The notes below the pieces were generated by a model. It did no database searches. It worked only from the letters and a program-made list of their open reading frames with translations, and was not told where the DNA came from. 29,032 bases of DNA from a virus: the IMG/VR virus record IMGVR_UViG_3300020472_000123, positions 1 to 29,032 of that record; one strand, written 5' to 3'. The translations under genes and the position numbers were made by a program. Positions within the stretch are counted from its first letter, which is position 1, and every line of letters begins with the position of its first letter. Shown here in pieces: positions 18,349 to 26,626 of the stretch.

Positions 18349-19058
18349 ACGTACAACTAGTTAATGTCACTCCTGATGCGGAGAAGACTATGGCATATAT
18401 TGCCAGAGTATCTAATCCCAATAATCAGGACAATGAAAAGTTTGCAGGACTTTTAAATTATTGTATCAATCATAATCATTGGTCAGTTTTTGAACAGTCC
18501 TCTATGACACTGGAGATCGAGACTACTCGTGCCATTGCTGCACAGGTATTACGTCACAGGTCTTTTACTTTCCAAGAATTTAGTCAGAGATATGCTGATA
18601 GTTCAGCATTGGGTAAAATCCCATTGCCTGATCTTAGGAGACAGGATACAAAGAATCGTCAAAACTCGACAGACGATTTGGATCCTTTTATTAGACAGAC
18701 TATCGAAAAACAAATAGTAACTTTGTTTAGTTCCTGTGAGGCATTATATGAACAGATGCTTAAGTCTGGTGTTGCAAAGGAATGTGCTAGGATGGTTCTA
18801 CCTCTCGCCACACCGACTAGAATATACATGACTGGTTCATGTCGTTCTTGGATCCATTATATCTCTCTGAGGACTGCCAACGGTACTCAGAAGGAACATA
18901 TGGATATTGCGAATGCTTGTAAAGATGTCTTCGTTGGTCAGTTTCCTGTTGTCTCTGAAGCCCTTGGATGGGAAAGAGATCTTGTTCAAGACTTAGTTGA
19001 GAACGTAAAAGAGGCTGCTGAGAAGGTAAAACAAGTTATGGAATCTGATGAAACCTGA
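18345..19058 (+). CDS. thyX: FAD-dependent thymidylate synthase
   Basis: The product has 237 residues. The ThyX signature [14 protein letters not shown] (residues 70-83) fits RHRxxSxxExSxRY with Thr in the first Ser position. Later [15 protein letters not shown] and the C-terminal helices also fit. It makes dTMP from dUMP with methylene-tetrahydrofolate, FAD and NADPH, supplying thymidine for this AT-rich genome. It is coupled by ATGA to the small gene before it and overlaps the oxygenase after it by 11 bases. Confidence 0.96.
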   Translation: MNVQLVNVTPDAEKTMAYIARVSNPNNQDNEKFAGLLNYCINHNHWSVFEQSSMTLEIETTRAIAAQVLRHRSFTFQEFSQRYADSSALGKIPLPDLRRQDTKNRQNSTDDLDPFIRQTIEKQIVTLFSSCEALYEQMLKSGVAKECARMVLPLATPTRIYMTGSCRSWIHYISLRTANGTQKEHMDIANACKDVFVGQFPVVSEALGWERDLVQDLVENVKEAAEKVKQVMESDET

Positions 19059-19548
19059 GATAATTGATAATTTTTTAGATCATCGAGAGTTTGATTATGT
19101 TAAAAATGCTTTCAGTAATCTAGAATACAGTCCTATCCCAGGCGCTTCTGGAGAGGAAACAGAAATTCCTCATTGGAATTATTATTCTGTTAAAACGATC
19201 TATCTAAATGACGAACCAGTTGATGAGGCTTGGGGTGTCATTAGAGACGTTTTTCTTCCTAAATTTCATTTAGCATGTCAGTATAAAACTATGCTTAGGG
19301 TTAAAGTAAACTTTTATCCTTATTGTGAAACTTTTCACAAGCATCCCTATCATACTGACCAAGATTTCAGTCATCAGGGCGCTATTTTTGCATTGAATAC
19401 CTGTAACGGCTTTACAGAATTTGAAGATGGTACTAAAATAGATAGTGTTGAGAATAGATTATTTTTATTCGATCCTAGTGTTAAACATCGTTCCACTAAT
19501 ACTACGGATGCTATGGGACGATTTAATATCAACTTTAATTTTTTCTAA
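19048..19548 (+). CDS. 2OG-Fe(II) oxygenase, second copy
   Basis: The product has 166 residues with His102-x-Asp104 (YHTDQDF), His147 (VKHRSTN) and Arg158 ([11 protein letters not shown]) as metal and cosubstrate ligands, plus the shared [20 protein letters not shown] segment. It is homologous to the protein at 17700 but has diverged in the N-terminal half, so substrates may differ. It starts inside the end of thyX. Its target is unknown. Confidence 0.8.
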   Translation: MKPEIIDNFLDHREFDYVKNAFSNLEYSPIPGASGEETEIPHWNYYSVKTIYLNDEPVDEAWGVIRDVFLPKFHLACQYKTMLRVKVNFYPYCETFHKHPYHTDQDFSHQGAIFALNTCNGFTEFEDGTKIDSVENRLFLFDPSVKHRSTNTTDAMGRFNINFNFF

Positions 19549-19549
19549 T

Positions 19550-19813
19550 ATGGCTACTTATCCAGTAATACATAAAGAGACAGGAGAACAGAAAGAAGTA
19601 CAGATGAGCATTACTGAGTGGTCTCAGTGGTGTAAAGACAATCCTGATTGGCATAGAGATTGGTCAGATCCATCTACAATGCCAGGGGTAGGAGAAGTTG
19701 GAGAATGGAGAGATAAATTGAATAATAAACATCCAGGCTGGAAAGAGATTACAGACAAAGCTCAAAGGTCTGGGGGAATTCAAGGACGTTTAGCAAATCG
19801 AGGTGTCACCTAA
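19550..19813 (+). CDS. FmdB-like small phage protein without zinc ribbon
   Basis: ATG 19550 gives 87 residues: MATYPVIHKETGEQKEVQMS, ITEWSQWCKDNPDWHRDWSD and VGEWRDKLNNKHPGWKEITD. The order 'Y.V.n.eTGE..e..ms..E...w...NP', then 'kpGWkEi..K' followed by a Gly-rich end, resembles T4-like phage proteins that align with the FmdB regulatory family, but the zinc Cys pairs are absent. It sits between the oxygenase (1-nt gap) and phoH (1-nt gap). Role unknown. Confidence 0.55.
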   Translation: MATYPVIHKETGEQKEVQMSITEWSQWCKDNPDWHRDWSDPSTMPGVGEVGEWRDKLNNKHPGWKEITDKAQRSGGIQGRLANRGVT

Positions 19814-19814
19814 C

Positions 19815-20576
19815 ATGCCAAGAAAGAAAAGAAGTAACTCCAATGATCCAATTGGAGTAGGTATGACTGCGAAACAGATGAGACGCAAGAAACCTATCAA
19901 TAATGGCATGTTGGTAGAGGTAGAACCGATAACGGACAATCAAAAGATTCTTTTTGACCATTATGCAAAAGGTAAGAATATTTTTGCTTATGGTGCAGCG
20001 GGTACAGGTAAGACTTTTATTAGTCTCTATCTTGCCCTAAAAGATGTTCTTGATGATACAACACCTTTTGATAAAATATACATCGTAAGGTCTCTAGTAT
20101 CTACAAGAGAAATTGGTTTTCTTCCTGGCGATCATGAAGATAAATCATTCCTTTACCAGATTCCCTATAAGAATATGGTAAAGTACATGTTTGAAATGCC
20201 TTCTGATAGTGATTTCGAGATGCTCTATGGCAATCTGAAAACACAGGAGACAATTTCATTCTGGAGTACTTCATTTATCCGTGGAACAACACTTGATAAT
20301 TGCATTGTCCTAGTTGATGAGATGCAAAACTTGAATTTTCACGAACTTGATAGTATAATAACAAGAGTTGGAGATAACTGTAAAATAATGTTTTGCGGTG
20401 ACTCTACTCAAACAGATCTTACAAAATCATATGAGAAGAATGGCATCTTAGATTTTAAACGTATCATTGAGATCATGGAAGATGATTTCGGTGTTGTTGA
20501 ATTCGGTATAGATGATATTGTTCGCTCTGGTCTAGTAAGAAACTATTTGGTTACTAAACTTGCACTTTCTTTATGA
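19815..20576 (+). CDS. phoH: PhoH-like P-loop ATPase
   Basis: The product has 253 residues. Walker A is GAAGTGKT (60-67) and Walker B is VLVDEMQN (165-172). IVRSLVSTREIGFLPGD and FCGDSTQTDL are typical PhoH helicase-like motifs. A basic N-terminal extension of about 40 residues precedes the ATPase. PhoH is widespread in marine phages, and its role, RNA- or DNA-linked, is unsettled. ATG 19815 is chosen over a GTG at 19803. It overlaps the nuclease gene by ATGA, which suggests joint action on nucleic acid. Confidence 0.93.
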   Translation: MPRKKRSNSNDPIGVGMTAKQMRRKKPINNGMLVEVEPITDNQKILFDHYAKGKNIFAYGAAGTGKTFISLYLALKDVLDDTTPFDKIYIVRSLVSTREIGFLPGDHEDKSFLYQIPYKNMVKYMFEMPSDSDFEMLYGNLKTQETISFWSTSFIRGTTLDNCIVLVDEMQNLNFHELDSIITRVGDNCKIMFCGDSTQTDLTKSYEKNGILDFKRIIEIMEDDFGVVEFGIDDIVRSGLVRNYLVTKLALSL

Positions 20577-21262
20577 CGTTTACTCATTTGAATAAACTTG
20601 GTGATTTTGAGTTAGAAGCCAATACTATAGATGGGGTGAGATATTATGATCTTCCAAATGGTAAGAAAGCCCCTTCTATCACCTCGGTAACTAGTTTTTA
20701 TAATCGCCAAATCTTTATAAACTGGCGTAAGAAAGTTGGTGAAGAGACTGCCAATAAGATTACGAAAGTATCTACCGATAGAGGTACAAGATTTCACGAT
20801 CTAGTGGAAAAATACCTGTTGAATCAGGATATTGATACCATAGATGGTGTACTTCCGACAACTAAAGCGTTGTTTATTGCGGCTAAAGATTCTTTAGACA
20901 ATATAAATAATATACATGCTCTAGAAAAACCATTGTATTCTGAATACTTTGGAATTGCAGGAAGAGTAGACTGTATTGCAGAGTATAATGGCGAGTTAGC
21001 CATAATAGACTTCAAAACATCTAAGAAAATCAAACCTGAGAAATGGTTGGAAAACTATTTCGTCCAAGAAACCGCATACGCCTGTATGTACTATGAAATG
21101 ACAGGCACAGCGGTAGAGAAGATCGTGACTTTAATGGTCGCTGATAATGGAGATGTTAAAGTTTATGAAAAACGCAACAAAGGTGAGTATATTAAACTTC
21201 TTACCAAGTATATCAAAGAATTCGTCACCCACAAACTTAGTGAGTATGGAGAAAGAAGTTAA
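20573..21262 (+). CDS. PD-(D/E)XK exonuclease, RecB/MGME1-like
   Basis: The 229-residue protein has all motifs of the RecB-type nuclease fold in order: GTRFHDLVEKYL (His75), ALEKPLY (Glu118), AGRVDCIAEYNG (Asp133), LAIIDFKTSKK (Asp146, Lys148) and YFVQETAYA (Gln165, Tyr169). This resembles the mitochondrial exonuclease MGME1 and the T4-like cyanophage exonuclease. It likely trims single-stranded ends during replication, recombination or host DNA breakdown. It is coupled to phoH by ATGA and overlaps gp33 by 16 bases. Confidence 0.85.
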   Translation: MTFTHLNKLGDFELEANTIDGVRYYDLPNGKKAPSITSVTSFYNRQIFINWRKKVGEETANKITKVSTDRGTRFHDLVEKYLLNQDIDTIDGVLPTTKALFIAAKDSLDNINNIHALEKPLYSEYFGIAGRVDCIAEYNGELAIIDFKTSKKIKPEKWLENYFVQETAYACMYYEMTGTAVEKIVTLMVADNGDVKVYEKRNKGEYIKLLTKYIKEFVTHKLSEYGERS

Positions 21263-21500
21263 CGAGTTATTGCAAGAGAAATTTCTCTGTCAGAATAAAT
21301 TTACAAGTGATATTGAACAACTTGTACTTAGGTCTGAACTCAATTATATTGAGGCAATTATTAGTTACTGCGAAGAAAAAAACATTGAATTTGAGTCTGT
21401 AGGGAAATTAATTTCCAAACCTCTTAAAGACAAGTTAAAAGCAGAAGCTACAGAATTAAACTACCTTAAGAGAACTACAAGATCTAAACTACCGATATGA
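21247..21500 (+). CDS. 33: Late transcription coactivator gp33
   Basis: ATG 21247 gives 84 residues. The body (LNYIEAIISYCEEKNIEFES, then VGKLISKPLKDKLKAEATEL and NYL) matches the cyanophage gp33 pattern, in which a helix pair ends in 'KLeaEA..LN.L'. In T4, gp33 binds the polymerase flap and links the sliding clamp to gp55 at late promoters, which fits the TATAAATA sites in this window. T4 also places gene 33 just upstream of 32. It overlaps the nuclease gene by 16 bases and the next by ATGA. Confidence 0.8.
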
Positions 21501-21781
21501 TTTTTTGGATTGGTTTCACTCTCATGTTTTTTAATGAGGGTTTTGTTATGATGAGACACGTATCACCGTGGTTCGCCAAAAGACGAGATGGTTTCATCAA
21601 AAGATTTGGTGATAACATGTGGTATAGACTTCATGGTACTTTAGATTGGTTATGGATATCATTCGTAACCTGTGGTTTAATTGTCAACCCTAATAGGGTA
21701 TTACATATAATAGTGTTAGCTATTTTCTGGGGTCTTTCCTTCGGAATATTCTACCTCCCAAGGTGGATAAAAAAACGCTAA
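21497..21781 (+). CDS. Multi-pass small membrane protein
   Basis: The product has 94 residues with hydrophobic segments at about 2-12, 47-64 and 68-88 and basic, Trp-rich loops (SPWFAKRRDGFIKRFGDN; LPRWIKKR). It is translationally coupled to gp33 by ATGA. No family recognised; a membrane protein between gp33 and gp32 is not part of the T4 set. Confidence 0.6.
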   Translation: MIFWIGFTLMFFNEGFVMMRHVSPWFAKRRDGFIKRFGDNMWYRLHGTLDWLWISFVTCGLIVNPNRVLHIIVLAIFWGLSFGIFYLPRWIKKR

Positions 21782-21786
21782 ACCCT

Positions 21787-21794
21787 TATAAATA
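21787..21794 (+). promoter_or_regulatory. T4-type late promoter TATAAATA
   Basis: An exact octamer 6 nt after the preceding stop codon and 22 nt upstream of the ATG at 21816. Confidence 0.7.
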
Positions 21795-21815
21795 CTAGTA
21801 GGTCAGAGTCTTAAC

Positions 21816-22163
21816 ATGAGTGGATTTTTCAAGTCTCCTGTAGTTCGTGCTGCTATGGCAGAGATACAGGAATTACAAGAAGACATTATGAGTGGAATTG
21901 TTTCCTCTGGATTCAAAGAATCCCCTAGCAGTGCTGCTGGAAGGAAACATATTACTAATATGAAAAAACTTCTCGATAAACAGAGAAACTTTATGTTTCG
22001 TCTGAAGTTGGAGAAGGATGACCCTGATGCTCTTGAGATGAGAGAACAGATCTTAGAATCTGCAAAGTTTCTAGGTCTACAACCTGGCCAAGATATCAAT
22101 TCATTTTTTGATGTCATGAGTCAAACCTTGGATAAGTTAGAAAATAACTTGCCTAAGGACTGA
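21816..22163 (+). CDS. DUF1825-like protein upstream of gp32
   Basis: The product has 115 residues: MSGFFKSPVVRAAMAEIQEL, then LQEDIM, AGRKHITNMKKLLDKQRNFM, FRLKLEKDDPDALEMREQIL and GLQPGQDINSFFDVM. The order FF-S-x-V, a 'GkK.fI..M..Ll..qr.FM.R..L..D..A..M..Qi' centre and a 'fG..p..m...m...L..m' end is that of DUF1825, a protein found in cyanobacteria and their phages. It is probably host-derived, all-helical and of unknown role. It has its own late promoter and precedes gene 32. Confidence 0.6.
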   Translation: MSGFFKSPVVRAAMAEIQELQEDIMSGIVSSGFKESPSSAAGRKHITNMKKLLDKQRNFMFRLKLEKDDPDALEMREQILESAKFLGLQPGQDINSFFDVMSQTLDKLENNLPKD

Positions 22164-22177
22164 TTATTCGGTATAAT
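22149..22177 (+). promoter_or_regulatory. Sigma70-like promoter of gene 32
   Basis: TTGCCT (22149-22154), 17 bp, TATAAT (22172-22177). The start would be about 22184, 35 nt before the ATG. An early or middle promoter fits a replication protein. Confidence 0.6.
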
Positions 22178-22218
22178 ACAAACAATCCCAACAAATACAA
22201 AAATACGGAGAATACTAA

Positions 22219-23136
22219 ATGTCATTTGCTGCATTAAAGAAACAATCTAAGGCAGGGTCTCTCACAGAGAGATTAATGAAGAAAGTTGAGAAACTCAACG
22301 AAAAAGGTGGTAAGAATGTTGATGAACGTCTTTGGAAACCAGCTGTAGATAAGGCAGGTAACGGATACGCAGTTATTCGATTCCTTCCTGCACATGCTAA
22401 TTGTGAACTTCCTTGGTCACAAGTTTGGAGTCATGCCTTTCAAGGGCCTGGTGGTTGGTATATAGAAAACTCTTTGACTACACTTGGTAAAGATGATCCT
22501 GTTGGTGAACTTAACAGGAGTCTATGGAATAGTGGTAGAGAGTCTGATAAGGATATTGCACGTAAGCAGAAGCGTAAGCTTTCTTACTATGCAAACGTTT
22601 ATGTTGTGAAGGATTCAAGTAATCCTGAGAATGAAGGAGGAGTATTCCTCTATAAGTTCGGTAAGAAGATCTTTGATAAGATCACTGCTTCTATGCAACC
22701 AGAGTTTGAGGATGAAGAACCAATTAATCCTTTTGATTTCTGGAAAGGTGCTAACTTCAAGTTGAAGATTAAACAGGTTGCAGGATTCTGGAACTATGAT
22801 AGTTCAGAGTTCGGTAAGGTTGAGGCACTATTAGATGATGATGCGAAGCTAGAGGAGATCTACAATAAGATCTACGACCTCAGTGAGTTCACCGCTGAAG
22901 ATCAGTTCAAACCATATGAGGCTCTGAAGACTCGTCTTGACACAGTTCTTGGTTCTAAACTACCAACTGGTTCATTACGTTATCAGGATCCAGAGGTTGC
23001 TGATGAGGACAACCATCGTGAGGTGGCGGCTCCTGTTGATGAGGAGTTAGAAAAGATCGCTGCTGCGGCAACGAATCAAACAACGGAAGAAGAAGATGAC
23101 GCATTGAGTTATTTTCAACAACTAGCAGAGTCATAG
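22219..23136 (+). CDS. 32: Single-stranded DNA-binding protein gp32
   Basis: The product has 305 residues. The N-terminal basic domain (MSFAALKKQSKAGSLTERLM) mediates cooperativity. The OB-fold core carries GNGYAVIRFLPAHANCELPW, SHAFQGPGGWYIENSLTTLG, KLSYYANVYVVKDSSNPENE, GGVFLYKFGKKIFDKI and AGFWNYDSSEF, and the C-terminal tail is acidic (TEEEDDALSYFQQLAES). T4 gp32 binds zinc with His and three Cys; here the segment after WYIE is ENSLTTLGKDDPVGELN, without those Cys, so the zinc site is lost. GGAG precedes the ATG. The gene ends before a two-way terminator. Confidence 0.95.
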   Translation: MSFAALKKQSKAGSLTERLMKKVEKLNEKGGKNVDERLWKPAVDKAGNGYAVIRFLPAHANCELPWSQVWSHAFQGPGGWYIENSLTTLGKDDPVGELNRSLWNSGRESDKDIARKQKRKLSYYANVYVVKDSSNPENEGGVFLYKFGKKIFDKITASMQPEFEDEEPINPFDFWKGANFKLKIKQVAGFWNYDSSEFGKVEALLDDDAKLEEIYNKIYDLSEFTAEDQFKPYEALKTRLDTVLGSKLPTGSLRYQDPEVADEDNHREVAAPVDEELEKIAAAATNQTTEEEDDALSYFQQLAES

Positions 23137-23156
23137 ATTACTGTTAATTCCTAAAA

Positions 23157-23184
23157 GAAAAGGGGTCGTAAGACCCCTTTTTTT
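23157..23184. terminator. Bidirectional terminator between genes 32 and 53
   Basis: AGGGGTC (23161-23167), loop GTAA, GACCCCT (23172-23178), flanked by an A-run and a T-run, so it works for both converging genes. The T-run ends at the stop codon of the minus-strand gene. Confidence 0.93.
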
Positions 23185-23938
23185 ATTGCCCACTTAGTCT
23201 TGGGTTATATGCAACTTTAGATGTTCTGGAAAGATAATCAGAAGATTTTTTATATTTCATTATTCTAGTCATATCACTTACAACAATATCTAAGAAGTCA
23301 TCTTTAAGTATTTTTATTCTTCTCTTAGAATCGTTTAGTTCTTCTTCATACTGATAGTTAGTAATCGGGAATACGTTACTATGAGTAATTACATTACCAT
23401 TACTATCTTTAACTGTACCTGCAGCATCTACTGAGGACATTTCATTTAGTTGAATTGTTCCACTTATGGAAACTTCTGTTTGCCTATTTTTATTTCTTTC
23501 TAGATAACTGGAATCAAAGTTAGAGTCTACTACTAGACCTTCTGGTATTACTACTCTACTAAAGTCATCTAAAAATAATTCAGTAAGATAGTGGTGAACT
23601 TCTTCTAATTTTTGTTCACTACCATATTTGGCTAATACAAATTTTCTAAAGTCAACATCAGTAAGAGGCCATTGGTCTTGTATTTTAGTAATATTATTTG
23701 TAATAAGGACAACCCAATCAAAACGAGGATCTCCATATGCTCTTTCTGCAACTTCTTCTGGCCTTTCATTGCCTAAGATCATATAATCTTCAAAGTGACT
23801 GACAACACTCATCATGTCATCACGAATTTTAGGTCTTCGGAAGATATTCTTTACAGGAATATACTCATCGTTGGCTGACCTATCGGTCATCCTAGAGACG
23901 TACATTAAATCTGGGAAGTATGAGAAATAACCTTGCAT
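23183..23938 (-). CDS. 53: Baseplate wedge subunit gp53
   Basis: The product has 251 residues. The N-terminal part contains the gp53 hallmarks PEEVAERAYGDPRFDWVVLI, NNITKIQDQWPLTDVDFRKF and a region before the C-terminus that packs on neighbouring wedge proteins (EEELNDSKRRIKILKDDFLD). In T4, gp53 completes the baseplate wedge and joins wedges around the hub. It is last in the minus-strand operon 4-unknown-48-53 and starts 1 nt after the stop of gene 48. Confidence 0.9.
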   Translation of the reverse strand: MQGYFSYFPDLMYVSRMTDRSANDEYIPVKNIFRRPKIRDDMMSVVSHFEDYMILGNERPEEVAERAYGDPRFDWVVLITNNITKIQDQWPLTDVDFRKFVLAKYGSEQKLEEVHHYLTELFLDDFSRVVIPEGLVVDSNFDSSYLERNKNRQTEVSISGTIQLNEMSSVDAAGTVKDSNGNVITHSNVFPITNYQYEEELNDSKRRIKILKDDFLDIVVSDMTRIMKYKKSSDYLSRTSKVAYNPRLSGQ

Positions 23939-23939
23939 T

Positions 23940-25658
23940 TTAGTAACCTACGTCTGATGTGGTTTGATCATATTGTTTGATCAATGCGATAGGCATTAAA
24001 TCTCCCACATCATCTGGATTTTGTGGGTTATGCTGTCTACCTTCAGCAATATCTTCACTGTAATCTGTGTTGTAGATTGGTTCTAGTTCTTGGAATGATA
24101 GGTTCAATTGAACAGAGATAGGCATACCTCCATCATATGACATCCATTTTCCTTCAGGCGTATAGTTAATATCACATTGAGTCAATGCACATGGTTTGAA
24201 TTTGTTTACACCAAGGATATTTTTGTTTCCTTCGGTTACATAACGTATTCTGAATATGTTTGGTGTTCCTAGGAAGAATGAAGGGGCGCCTGCCTTACCT
24301 GATTCGCCTGAATTAATTTTCTTTAGTTTTCTGGGTGCAGACCATTGTTTAAATGCACGAAGAATCATTCTTACATTATGAGCTTCCAAAGGGTTTCTTG
24401 GACTCATTAAGTATTGGAATTGGAAAGATCTGAGTCCTACTCCAGTGAATAAAAGTTCGGTGTTTGAGTTTGCTACAACACCTACACTTCTTTTTAGTAT
24501 ATCTTCTGGACTAACTTGGGTTCCCATATTTTCAGCCAACTGACTTATATGGTTTGCCATCATGTCAGTTCTACCACTTTGTTGTGATACTCTATCAAAT
24601 TGCTGACTGAGTTTTCTCATAGATCCACCAAATCCAAAGAAATCACCAGTAAACATACTAGTCCATGCTCTCTTACTTGATGATTGGATCGCACCCATAG
24701 CCTGAGTATTCATTTCTTCCTCAGCCCATTTCCTTGAGTTTGAGTCCATCATATTGTTGGGCATAGGTAGTTTTATACCTGCACCTAATTTCTTTTTGAA
24801 TGGTGTACCCCTTGTAACACCTCTTCCTCCAGAACCACTACTACCACCACTAAGAGCTCCTGCATATGGGGCTTGATAACTATAACATTGGAAGAATGTA
24901 TGATCCATATTATTGGACATATCCATAGGATATTTCACAATCTTCTTAAACATTATATCATCAGAATTCTCCATTCCTTTGGCTAATCTTCCAAATTGTT
25001 CTTGGCCACCACTACCACTTCCGCCAGGAGTTAGAATATCAAGTTTCTTCATTTCAAAGTCAAATGCCCCTTTAGCAACTTTACTAAATCCAGATTTTAC
25101 TGTCTTCCAAAACATATTTCTTTCTTCGGCATTATTGCTTTCTGCTACCTTTCCATCAAGAACTTGGTTTGATTTCCAACTACCATAGTCACTATAAGTT
25201 GTTTCTATTGCATCAGTAGAATTGGGTTCATTTAGATAAGCAGGAGTTGGTTGTCCTGTAGCTTTATTGTGTCGTTTTACACCATTTTTTATTTGTATAT
25301 CATGCGTTGCTTGTTTTTCTGGACTCAAGTATTCTGGGTTTGGTGCTCCGTTAACAGTTTCTGGAGTTACTTCACTCTGATCAAATTTTCCATTTTTGTA
25401 TAATGGGTTTCTATTTGGTTTTTCTTGCCCCAAATCATCAACGGGTTTGACTGTTGTATCTCCTCCTGCCTTATGGAATGTCTTATATTTTTCTACTTGA
25501 CCGTTTTCTTTACCTTGTTTTATTTCATCGCCAATAAAAATCTCGTCTCCACTCTGCGACTCTACCTGTAATGCCTGGAGATATCCTTTTTTGAACGTCA
25601 TACGATTGCCCGTAATATTGACGTTATATTGTTGTGAGATGGTTTGGTCGGTTGCCAT
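23940..25658 (-). CDS. 48: Baseplate tail-tube cap gp48
   Basis: The product has 572 residues, much longer than T4 gp48 (about 360). The C-terminal third has the tube-like fold expected: LRSFQFQYLMSPRNPLEAHN, VRMILRAFKQWSAPRKLKK, RIRYVTEGNK, FKPCALTQCDINYTPEGKW and ISVQLNLSFQELEPIY. The first 250 residues are polar and variable, followed by a Gly/Ser linker (GALSGGSSGSGGRG). gp48 caps the baseplate hub and seeds the tail tube together with gp54. It overlaps the preceding minus-strand gene by one base. Confidence 0.82.
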   Translation of the reverse strand: MATDQTISQQYNVNITGNRMTFKKGYLQALQVESQSGDEIFIGDEIKQGKENGQVEKYKTFHKAGGDTTVKPVDDLGQEKPNRNPLYKNGKFDQSEVTPETVNGAPNPEYLSPEKQATHDIQIKNGVKRHNKATGQPTPAYLNEPNSTDAIETTYSDYGSWKSNQVLDGKVAESNNAEERNMFWKTVKSGFSKVAKGAFDFEMKKLDILTPGGSGSGGQEQFGRLAKGMENSDDIMFKKIVKYPMDMSNNMDHTFFQCYSYQAPYAGALSGGSSGSGGRGVTRGTPFKKKLGAGIKLPMPNNMMDSNSRKWAEEEMNTQAMGAIQSSSKRAWTSMFTGDFFGFGGSMRKLSQQFDRVSQQSGRTDMMANHISQLAENMGTQVSPEDILKRSVGVVANSNTELLFTGVGLRSFQFQYLMSPRNPLEAHNVRMILRAFKQWSAPRKLKKINSGESGKAGAPSFFLGTPNIFRIRYVTEGNKNILGVNKFKPCALTQCDINYTPEGKWMSYDGGMPISVQLNLSFQELEPIYNTDYSEDIAEGRQHNPQNPDDVGDLMPIALIKQYDQTTSDVGY

Positions 25659-26146
25659 TATTGACGCCAGTTGAAGGCTTTATGTTTGGGGTATTTTCTA
25701 CCACTTTTATGTATAAATTTTTCAGTAGGCAAAAGGGATATCCCTGCCCAATCTTCATCATTAGGTACTCTATACTGATTCCCTATACCAGAATAGTGAT
25801 ACTTATGTATACTATTTTTAGGTACAGTTGTACCTTTATTTAGTAAGCCATTTGCAACAGAATCTCTATAATCGGGATTTATATAATGTAAGTTGCATCC
25901 TAACCACCCATCAACATCCATTCTTAGTACAACTGCTAATGGTTGAACATCCCAGAATTCGTATCTGTCTGGGTGTGTTACACCATATGAAAAGAAGTAC
26001 ATACCATGCATTTCAAATCCCTGTGTGTCACTGAGACTTGTATTATGCTCTTGTACTTCAGATAAGGCACCTTCCAATTCGGAGACATACCAGTCTCCAC
26101 TTCGGAATTTCTTGCCTGCTTTTTCTTTAATTTCTGCTGCAATCAT
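25658..26146 (-). CDS. T4-like conserved virion-region protein
   Basis: The product has 162 residues. The central part (RYEFWDVQPLAVVLRMDVDG then WLGCNLHYINPDYRD) corresponds to a 'pyyD.fPl.....d...GfLGlNfHYLpp..R' motif that I recall from an unassigned protein in T4-like phage structural clusters. Its end reads LLPTEKFIHKSGRKYPKHKA. It lies between gene 4 (ATGA overlap) and gene 48, where T4 keeps small head/tail-joining genes, so a neck, head-completion or baseplate role is likely but unproven. Confidence 0.6.
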   Translation of the reverse strand: MIAAEIKEKAGKKFRSGDWYVSELEGALSEVQEHNTSLSDTQGFEMHGMYFFSYGVTHPDRYEFWDVQPLAVVLRMDVDGWLGCNLHYINPDYRDSVANGLLNKGTTVPKNSIHKYHYSGIGNQYRVPNDEDWAGISLLPTEKFIHKSGRKYPKHKAFNWRQ

Positions 26147-26583
26147 GCGATTCCTAGTTCTTTTTCGGTCATGATTCTGAATTCATACTTTCTATCAGCA
26201 CAGTAGGACTCTGCTGCTTTCCACTTCGCTTGATTAACGACGTATGTTTGTACTTCATATGCCCATGATTTAGTTCTCTTTTTGGGGTTTTTCTTGGGCA
26301 TCTTAAGTTGTTTTGCTGGTTTAACTTCAATCACTACGTTTCTTGTTTTCCCCAGTGCATCTCTATATTTAATAAAAAAGTCTGGGAAGTATCTGTGTAC
26401 TTTATTATCTAAGGGACTTTTATATGGTATCCAAAATTCTTCAGACTGCCATTGACTTATATTTTCTGTTAGATCACAGTATTCCATGAACTTTCTCTCC
26501 CAAAGTGATCTATAAATGATCTGTGTTGGGTCACCTTTATACTTTTTAGGTCGTTTTGGTCTAAATTTCCCTTTATAAGCCAT
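26143..26583 (-). CDS. 4: Head completion protein gp4
   Basis: The product has 146 residues. The start MAYKGKFRPKRPKKYKGDPT is very basic. The core SLWERKFMEYCD, RYFPDFFIKY and NVVIEVKPAKQ has the E...PD..EVK arrangement of PD-(D/E)XK (TnsA-like) nucleases, as expected for gp50/gp4, which acts on packaged DNA before tail attachment. It is the first gene of the minus-strand operon. CTAAATA on the minus strand (26626-26620), 37 nt upstream, may be its late promoter. Confidence 0.85.
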   Translation of the reverse strand: MAYKGKFRPKRPKKYKGDPTQIIYRSLWERKFMEYCDLTENISQWQSEEFWIPYKSPLDNKVHRYFPDFFIKYRDALGKTRNVVIEVKPAKQLKMPKKNPKKRTKSWAYEVQTYVVNQAKWKAAESYCADRKYEFRIMTEKELGIA

Positions 26584-26619
26584 GAAAACTCATATACATA
26601 GTATGTTAAGTCATAGTTT

Positions 26620-26626
26620 TATTTAG
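26620..26626 (-). promoter_or_regulatory. Possible late-promoter variant CTAAATA for the gene 4 operon
   Basis: On the minus strand the bases read CTAAATA, two mismatches from the late octamer when read as CTAAATAA. It is placed 37 nt before the gene 4 ATG, in the only gap between the two divergent operons. Confidence 0.4.

Noticed and set aside
24913-25188. Plus-strand 91-codon ORF inside gene 48
   Set aside because: It is a shadow of the Gly/Ser and Lys-rich minus-strand coding sequence and lacks start signals.
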